Assembly: GCA_946800325.1 (NCBI GenBank)
Contig: OX326958.1
Location: 74,397,264 to 74,461,263 of the forward strand
Length of the DNA: 64,000 nt
Direction: 5' to 3'
Source of the DNA: Luzula sylvatica
Taxonomy: Eukaryota; Streptophyta; Magnoliopsida; Poales; Juncaceae
How positions within the stretch are numbered: position 1 is the stretch's first letter; every line of letters begins with the position of its first letter. Position numbers and translations under genes: made by a program. Of the stretch, positions 53,645 through 62,369 are shown piece by piece. The notes under the pieces are model-generated. The model was not told the origin of the DNA. It saw only the letters and a list, made by a program, of their open reading frames with translations, and searched no databases.

Positions 53645-54072
53645 AATATGATACAAATGATCTAAAAATACGTTATTTGAACTCCTCAAAGCGTTAAAAT
53701 CTTGTTTTGAATCGAAAAACAAACTTTCTTAGTGTTTGAGACATTTGGTGAAAAGTTATGTACTAGAAGATACGATACAAATGATCTTAAAACACGTTAT
53801 TTGAACTCCTCAAAGCGTTAAAATCTTGTTTTGAATCGAAAAACAAACTTTCTTAGTGTTTGTGAAATTTGGTGAAAAGTTATGTACTAAAAGATACGAT
53901 ACAAATGATCTTAAAACACGTTATTTGAACCCCTCAAAGCGTTCAAATCTTGTTTTGAATCGAAAAACAAACTATCTTAGTGTTTGTGAAATTTGGTGAA
54001 AAGTTACGTACTAAAAGATACGATACAAATGATCTAAAAACACGTTCTTTGAACTCCTCAAAGCGTTCAAAT

Positions 54073-57000
54073 CTTGTTTTGAATCGAAAAACAAACTATC
54101 TTAGTGTTTGTGAAATTTGGTGAAAAGTTATGTACTAGAAGATACGATACAAATGATCTTAAAACACGTTCTTTGAACTCCTCAAAGCGTTCAAATCTTG
54201 TTTTGAATCGAAAAACAAACTTTCTTAGTGTTTGTGAAGTTTGGTGAAAAGTTATGTACTAAAAGATACGATACAAATGATCTTAAAACACGTTATTTGA
54301 ACTCCTCAAAGCGTTAAAATCTTGTTTTGAATCGAAAAACAAACTTTCTTAGTGTTTGTGAAATTTGGTGAAAAGTTATGTACTAAAAGATACGATACAA
54401 ATGATCTAAAAACACGTTATTTGAACACCTCAAAGCGTTAAAATCTTGTTTTGAATCGAAAAACAAACTTTCTCAGTGTTTGTGAAATTTGGTGAAAAGT
54501 TACGTACTAAAAGATACGATACAAATGATCTAAAAACTCGTTATTCGAACTCCTCAAAGCGTTCAAATCTTGTTTTGAATCGAAAAACAAACTTTCTTAG
54601 TGTTTGTGAAATTTGGTGAAAAGTTATGTACTAAAAGATACGATACAAATGATCTAAAAACACGTTATTTGAACACCTCAAAGCGTTAAAATCTTGTTTT
54701 GAATCGAAAAACAAACTTTCTTAGTGTTTGTGAAATTTGGTGAAAAGTTATGTAGTAAAAGATACGATACAAATGATCTTGAAACACGTTATTTGAACTC
54801 CTCAAAGCGTTAAAATCTTGTTTTGAATCGAAAAACAAACTATCTTAGTGTTTGTGAAATTTGGTGAAAAGTTATGTAGTAAAATATACGATACAAATGA
54901 TCTTAAAACACGTTATTTGAACTCCTCAAAGCGTTAAAATCTTGTTTTGAATCGAAAAACAAACTATCTTAGTGTTTGTGAAATTTGGTGAAAAGTTATG
55001 TACTAAAAGATACGATACAAATGATCTTAAAACACGTTATTTGAACTCCTCAAAGCGTTCAAATCTTGTTTTGAATCGAAAAACAAACTATCTCAGTGTT
55101 TGTGAAATTTGGTGAAAAGTGACGTACTAAAAGATACGATACAAATGATCTAAAAACACGTTCTTTGAACTCCTCAAAGCGTTCAAATCTTGTTTTGAAT
55201 CGAAAAACAAACTTTCTTAGTGTTTGTGAAATTTGGTGAAAAGTTATGTAGTAAAAGATACGATACAAATGATCTAAAAACGCGTTATTTGAACTGCTCA
55301 AAGCGTTAAAATCTTGTTTTGAATCGAAAAACAAACTATCTTAGTGTTTGTGAAATTTGGTGAAAAGTTATGTACTAAAAGATACGATACAAATGATCTA
55401 AAAACACGTTATTTGAACTCCTCAAAGCGTTCAAATCTTGTTTTGAATCGAAAAACAAACTTTCTTACTGTTTGTGAAATTTGGTGAAAAGTTATGTAGT
55501 AAAAGATACGATACAAATGATCTAAAAACACGTTATTTGAACTGCTCAAAGCGTTAAAATCTTGTTTTGAATCGAAAAACAAACTATCTTAGTGTTTGTG
55601 AAATTTGGTGAAAAGTTACGTACTAAAAGATACGATACAAATGATCTAAAAACACGTTATTTGAACACCTCAAAGCGTTAAAATCTTGTTTTGAATCGAA
55701 AAACAAACTTTCTTAGTGTTTGTGAAATTTGGTGAAAAGTTATGTAGTAAAAGATACGATACAAATGATCTTGAAACACGTTATTTGATCTCCTCAAAGC
55801 GTTAAAATCTTGTTTTGAATCGAAAAACAAACTATCTTAGTGTTTGTGAAATTTGGTGAAAAGTTATGTAGTAAAATATACGATACAAATGATCTTAAAA
55901 CACGTTATTTGAACTCCTCAAAGCGTTAAAATCTTGTTTTGAATCGAAAAACAAACTATCTTAGTGTTTGTGAAATTTGGTGAAAAGTTATGTACTAAAA
56001 GATACGATACAAATGATCTTAAAACACGTTATTTGAACTCCTCAAAGCGTTCAAATCTTGTTTTGAATCGAAAAACAAACTATCTTAGTGTTTGTGAAAT
56101 TTGGTGAAAAGTGACGTACTAAAAGATACGATACAAATGATCTAAAAACACGTTCTTTGAACTCCTCAAAGCGTTCAAATCTTGTTTTGAATCGAAAAAC
56201 AAACTTTCTTAGTGTTTGTGAAATTTGGTGAAAAGTTATGTAGTAAAAGATACGATACAAATGATCTAAAAACGCGTTATTTGAACTGCTCAAAGCGTTA
56301 AAATCTTGTTTTGAATCGAAAAACAAACTATCTTAGTGTTTGTGAAATTTGGTGAAAATTTATGTACTAAAAGATACAATACAAATGATCTAAAAACACG
56401 TTATTTGAACTCCTCAAAGCGTTCAAATCTTGTTTTGAATCGAAAAACAAACTTTCTTACTGTTTGTGAAATTTGGTGAAAAGTTATGTAGTAAAAGATA
56501 CGATACAAATGATCTAAAAACACGTTATTTGAACTGCTCAAAGCGTTAAAATCTTGTTTTGAATCGAAAAACAAACTATCTTAGTGTTTGTGAAATTTGG
56601 AGTTATGTACTAAAAGATACGATACAAATGATCTGAAAACACGTTATTTGAACTCCTCAAAGCGTTCAAATCTTGTTTTGAATCGAAAAACAAACTTTCT
56701 TAGTGGTTGTGAAATTTGGTGAAAACTTATGTACTAAAAGATACGATACAAATGATCTTAAAACACGTTATTTGAACTCCTCAAAGCGTTAAAATCTTGT
56801 TTTGAATCGAAAAACAAACTTTCTTAGTGTTTGTGAAATTTGGTGAAAAGTTATGTAGTAAAAGATATGATACAAATGATCTAAAAATACGTTATTTGAA
56901 CTCCTCAAAGCGTTAAAATCTTGTTTTGAATCGAAAAACAAACTTTCTTAGTGTTTGAGACATTTGGTGAAAAGTTATGTACTAGAAGATACGATACAAA

Positions 57001-60000
57001 TGATCTTAAAACACGTTATTTGAACTCCTCAAAGCGTTAAAATCTTGTTTTGAATCGAAAAACAAACTTTCTTAGTGTTTGTGACATTTGGTGAAAAGTT
57101 ATGTACTAAAAGATACGATACAAATGATCTTAAAACACGTTATTTGAACCCCTCAAAGCGTTCAAATCTTGTTTTGAATCGAAAAACAAACTATCTTAGT
57201 GTTTGTGAAATTTGGTGAAAAGTTACGTACTAAAAGATACGATACAAATGATCTAAAAACACGTTCTTTGAACTCCTCAAAGCGTTCAAATCTTGTTTTG
57301 AATCGAAAAACAAACTTTCATAGTGTTTGTGAAATTTGGTGAAAAGTTATGTAGTAAAAGATACGATACAAATGATCTAAAAACACGTTATTTGAACTGC
57401 TCAAAGCGTTAAAATCTTGTTTTGAATCGAAAAACAAACTATCTTAGTGTTTGTGAAATTTGGTGAAAAGTTATGTACTAAAAGATACGATACAAATGAT
57501 CTAAAAACACGTTATTTGAACTCCTCAAAGCGTTCAAATCTTGTTTTGAATCGGAAAACAAACTTTCTTACTCTTTGTGAAATTTGGTGAAAAGTTATGT
57601 AGTAAAAGATACGATACAAATGATCTAAAAACACGTTATTTGAACTGCTCAAAGCGTTAAAATTTTGTTTTGAATCGAAAAACAAACTATCTTAGTGTTT
57701 GTGAAATTTGGTGAAAAGTTATGTACTAAAAGATACGATACAAATGATCTAAAAACACGTTATTTGAACTCCTCAAAGCGTTCAAATCTTGTTTTGAATC
57801 GAAAAACAAACTTTCTTAGTGTTTGTGAAGTTTGGTGAAAAGTTATGTACTAAAAGATACGATACAAATGATCTTCAAACACGTTATTTGAACTCCTCAA
57901 AGCGTTAAAATCTTGTTTTGAATCGAAAAACAAACTTTCTTAGTGTTTGTGAAATTTGGTGAAAAGTTATGTACTAAAAGATACGATACAAATGATCTAA
58001 AAACACGTTATTTGAACACCTCAAAGCGTTAAAATCTTGTTTTGAATCGAAAAACAAACTTTCTTAGTGTTTGTGAAATTTGGTGAAAAGTTATGTAGTA
58101 AAATATACGATACAAATGATCTTAAAACACGTTATTTGAACTCCTCAAAGCGTTAAAATCTTGTTTTGAATCGAAAAACAAACTATCTTAGTGTTTGTGA
58201 AATTTGGTGAAAAGTTATGTACTAAAAGATACGATACAAATGATCTTAAAACACGTTATTTGAACTCCTCAAAGCGTTCAAATCTTGTTTTGAATCGAAA
58301 AACAAACTATCTCAGTGTTTGTGAAATTTGGTGAAAAGTGACGTACTAAAAGATACGATACAAATGATCTAAAAACACGTTCTTTGAACTCCTCAAAGCG
58401 TTCAAATCTTGTTTTGAATCGAAAAACAAACTTTCTTAGTGTTTGTGAAATTTGGTGAAAAGTTATGTAGTAAAAGATACGATACAAATGATCTAAAAAC
58501 ACGTTATTTGAACTCCTCAAAGCGTTCAAATCTTGTTTTGAATCGAAAAACAAACTTTCTTACTGTTTGTGAAATTTGGTGAAAAGTTATGTAGTAAAAG
58601 ATACGATACAAATGATCTAAAAACACGTTATTTGAACTGCTCAAAGCGTTAAAATCTTGTTTTGAATCGAAAAACAAACTATCTTAGTGTTTGTGAAATT
58701 TGGTGAAAAGTTACGTACTAAAAGATACGATACAAATGATCTAAAAACACGTTATTTGAACACCTCAAAGCGTTAAAATCTTGTTTTGAATCGAAAAACA
58801 AACTTTCTTAGTGTTTGTGAAATTTGGTGAAAAGTTATGTAGTAAAAGATACGATACAAATGATCTTGAAACACGTTATTTGAACTCCTCAAAGCGTTAA
58901 AATCTTGTTTTGAATCGAAAAACAAACTATCTTAGTGTTTGTGAAATTTGGTGAAAAGTTATGTAGTAAAATATACGATACAAATGATCTTAAAACACGT
59001 TATTTGAACTCCTCAAAGCGTTCAAATCTTGTTTTGAATCGAAAAACAAACTATCTCAGTGTTTGTGAAATTTGGTGAAAAGTGACGTACTAAAAGATAC
59101 GATACAAATGATCTAAAAACACGTTCTTTGAACTCCTCAAAGCGTTCAAATCTTGTTTTGAATCGAAAAACAAACTTTCTTAGTGTTTGTGAAATTTGGT
59201 GAAAAGTTATGTAGTAAAAGATACGATACAAATGATCTAAAAACACGTTATTTGAACTCCTCAAAGCGTTCAAATCTTGTTTTGAATCGAAAAACAAACT
59301 TTCTTACTGTTTGTGAAATTTGGTGAAAAGTTATGTAGTAAAAGATACGATACAAATGATCTAAAAACACGTTATTTGAACTGCTCAAAGCGTTAAAATC
59401 TTGTTTTGAATCGAAAAACAAACTATCTTAGTGTTTGTGAAATTTGGTGAAAAGTTACGTACTAAAAGATACGATACAAATGATCTAAAAACACGTTATT
59501 TGAACACCTCAAAGCGTTAAAATCTTGTTTTGAATCGAAAAACAAACTTTCTTAGTGTTTGTGAAATTTGGTGAAAAGTTATGTAGTAAAAGATACGATA
59601 CAAATGATCTTGAAACACGTTATTTGAACTCCTCAAAGCGTTAAAATCTTGTTTTGAATCGAAAAACAAACTATCTTAGTGTTTGTGAAATTTGGTGAAA
59701 AGTTATGTAGTAAAATATACGATACAAATGATCTTAAAACACGTTATTTGAACTCCTCAAAGCGTTAAAATCTTGTTTTGAATCGAAAAACAAACTATCT
59801 CAGTGTTTGTGAAATTTGGTGAAAAGTTATGTACTAAAAGATACGATACAAATGATCTTAAAACACGTTATTTGAACTCCTCAAAGCGTTCAAATCTTGT
59901 TTTGAATCGAAAAACAAACTATCTTAGTGTTTGTGCAATTTGGTGAAAAGTGACGTACTAAAAGATACGATACAAATGATCTAAAAACACGTTCTTTGAA

Positions 60001-60926
60001 CTCCTCAAAGCGTTCAAATCTTGTTTTGAATCGAAAAACAAACTTTCTTAGTGTTTGTGAAATTTGGTGAAAAGTTATGTAGTAAAAGATACGATACAAA
60101 TGATCTAAAAACGCGTTATTTGAACTGCTCAAAGCGTTAAAATCTTGTTTTGATTCGAAAAACAAACTATCTTAGTGTTTGTGAAATTTGGTGAAAAGTT
60201 ATGTACTAAAAGATACGATACAAATGATCTAAAAACACGTTATTAGAACTCCTCAAAGCGTTCAAATCTTGTTTTGATTCGAAAAACAAACTTTCTTACT
60301 GTTTGTGAAATTTGGTGAAAAGTTATGTAGTAAAAGATACGATACAAATGATCTAAAAACACGTTATTTGAACTGCTCAAAGCGTTAAAATCTTGTTTTG
60401 AATCGAAAAACAAACTATCTTAGTGTTTGTGAAATTTGGTGAAAAGTTATGTACTAAAAGATACGATACAAATGATCTGAAAACACGTTATTTGAACTCC
60501 TCAAAGCGTTCAAATCTTGTTTTGAATCGAAAAACAAACTTTCTTAGTGGTTGTGAAATTTGGTGAAAACTTATGTACTAAAAGATACGATACAAATGAT
60601 CTTAAAACACGTTATTTGAACTCCTCAAAGCGTTAAAATCTTGTTTTGAATCGAAAAACAAACTTTCTTAGTGTTTGTGAAATTTGGTGAAAAGTTATGT
60701 AGTAAAAGATATGATACAAATGATCTAAAAATACGTTATTTGAACTCCTCAAAGCGTTAAAATCTTGTTTTGAATCGAAAAACAAACTTTCTTAGTGTTT
60801 GAGACATTTGGTGAAAAGTTATGTACTAGAAGATACGATACAAATGATCTTAAAACACGTTATTTGAACTCCTCAAAGCGTTAAAATCTTGTTTTGAATC
60901 GAAAAACAAACTTTCTTAGTGTTTGT
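54073..60926 (+). repeat. 7,077-bp tandem duplication, right copy
   Basis: It follows the left copy in register at 7,077 bp, then 7,063 bp beyond the position of the 14-base insertion, up to about 60926, where GAAGTTTGG and CTTCAAACAC replace GAAATTTGG and CTTAAAACAC. It contains module copy 4 (54168-55616). Private changes seen: AAACTCG (about 54535), AAAATTTATG and ATACAATAC (about 56356-56378), TGTGCAATT (about 59935), GAAAGCAA-type coding change none, and TTGATTCG at about 60152 in an additional monomer. Fewer than about a dozen substitutions were noticed across nearly 6.9 kb. Confidence 0.9.
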
Positions 60927-62369
60927 GAAGTTTGGTGAAAAGTTATGTACTAAAAGATACGATACAAATGATCTTCAAACACGTTATTTGAACTCCTCAA
61001 AGCGTTAAAATCTTGTTTTGAATCGAAAAACAAACTTTCTTAGTGTTTGTGAAATTTGGTGAAAAGTTATGTACTAAAAGATACGATACAAATGATCTAA
61101 AAACACGTTATTTGAACACCTCAAAGCGTTAAAATCTTGTTTTGAATCGAAAAACAAACTTTCTTAGTGTTTGTGAAATTTGGTGAAAAGTTATGTAGTA
61201 AAATATACGATACAAATGATCTTAAAACACGTTATTTGAACTCCTCAAAGCGTTAAAATCTTGTTTTGAATCGAAAAACAAACTATCTTAGTGTTTGTGA
61301 AATTTGGTGAAAAGTTATGTACTAAAAGATACGATACAAATGATCTTAAAACACGTTATTTGAACTCCTCAAAGCGTTCAAATCTTGTTTTGAATCGAAA
61401 AACAAACTATCTCAGTGTTTGTGAAATTTGGTGAAAAGTTATGTACTAAAAGATACGATACAAATGATCTAAAAACACGTTATTTGAACACCTCAAAGCG
61501 TTAAAATCTTGTTTTGAATCGAAAAACAAACTTTCTCAGTGTTTGTGAAATTTGGTGAAAAGTTACGTAGTAAAAGATACGATACAAATGATCTAAAAAC
61601 ACGTTATTCGAACTCCTCAAAGCGTTAAAATCTTGTTTTGAATCGAAAAACAAACTTTCTTAGTGTTTGTGAAATTTGGTGAAAAGTTATGTACTAAAAG
61701 ATACGATACAAATGATCTAAAAACACGTTATTTGAACACCTCAAAGCGTTAAAATCTTGTTTTGAATCGAAAAACAAACTTTCTTAGTGTTTGTGAAATT
61801 TGGTGAAAAGTAATGTAGTAAAAGATACGATACAAATGATCTTGAAACACGTTATTTGAACTGCTCAAAGCGTTAAAATCTTGTTTTGAATCGAAAAACA
61901 AACTATCTTAGTGTTTGTGAAATTTGGTGAAAAGTTACGTACTAAAAGATACGATACAAATGATCTAAAAACACGTTATTTGAACACCTCAAAGCGTTAA
62001 AATCTTGTTTTGAATCGAAAAACAAACTTTCTTAGTGTTTGTGAAATTTGGTGAAAAGTTATGTAGTAAAAGATACGATACAAATGATCTTGAAACACGT
62101 TATTTGAACTCCTCAAAGCGTTAAAATCTTGTTTTGAATCGAAAAACAAACTATCTTAGTGTTTGTGAAATTTGGTGAAAAGTTATGTAGTAAAATATAC
62201 GATACAAATGATCTTAAAACACGTTATTTGAACTCCTCAAAGCGTTAAAATCTTGTTTTGAATCGAAAAACAAACTATCTTAGTGTTTGTGAAATTTGGT
62301 GAAAAGTTATGTACTAAAAGATACGATACAAATGATCTTAAAACACGTTATTTGAACTCCTCAAAGCGT
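60927..62369 (+). repeat. Satellite segment: pieces of 57.8-58.3 kb and 54.4-54.8 kb joined
   Basis: 60927-61438 follows 57827-58338 at 3,100 = 25 x 124 bp (GAAGTTTGG, CTTCAAACACG, GAACACCTC, AATATACG, TCTCAGTG). At 61439 it switches to match 54376 onward at 7,063 bp (GAACACCTC, TTTCTCAGTG, TTATTCGAAC, GAACACCTC, CTTGAAACACG). Private changes: TTACGTAGTA at about 61564 and AAGTAATGTAG at about 61809. The switch point is a clean recombination junction in register. Confidence 0.82.

Larger units (their letters stand above)
46996..54072 (+). repeat. 7,077-bp tandem duplication, left copy
   Basis: This unit of 57 monomers (7,068 bp, minus 5, plus 14) is followed directly by its copy at 54073. 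Correspondence is fixed by 47982/55059, 48974/56051, 51201/58278, 51945/59022 and 52813/59890, all exactly 7,077 apart, and by the shared 5-base deletion (49523/49524 and 56600/56601). Other shared rare variants: TTGATCTCC (48716 and 55793), TTATTAGAAC (53165 and 60242) and a TTGATTCG (53208 and 60285). It contains the module copy at 47091-48539, the 8-monomer tandem pair and an internal 6-monomer tandem pair. Private changes: CTTATTG (about 47270), ATCGTAAAAC (about 50475), AAATAATC (about 51163) and the 14-base insertion at 53617-53644. Confidence 0.92.

Noticed and set aside
54073..60926. Assembly artefact as the explanation of the 7,077-bp duplication
   Set aside because: The copies carry private substitutions and one lacks the 14-base insertion, which argues against a simple assembly echo. 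It cannot be excluded from sequence alone and is listed as a check in the finding.
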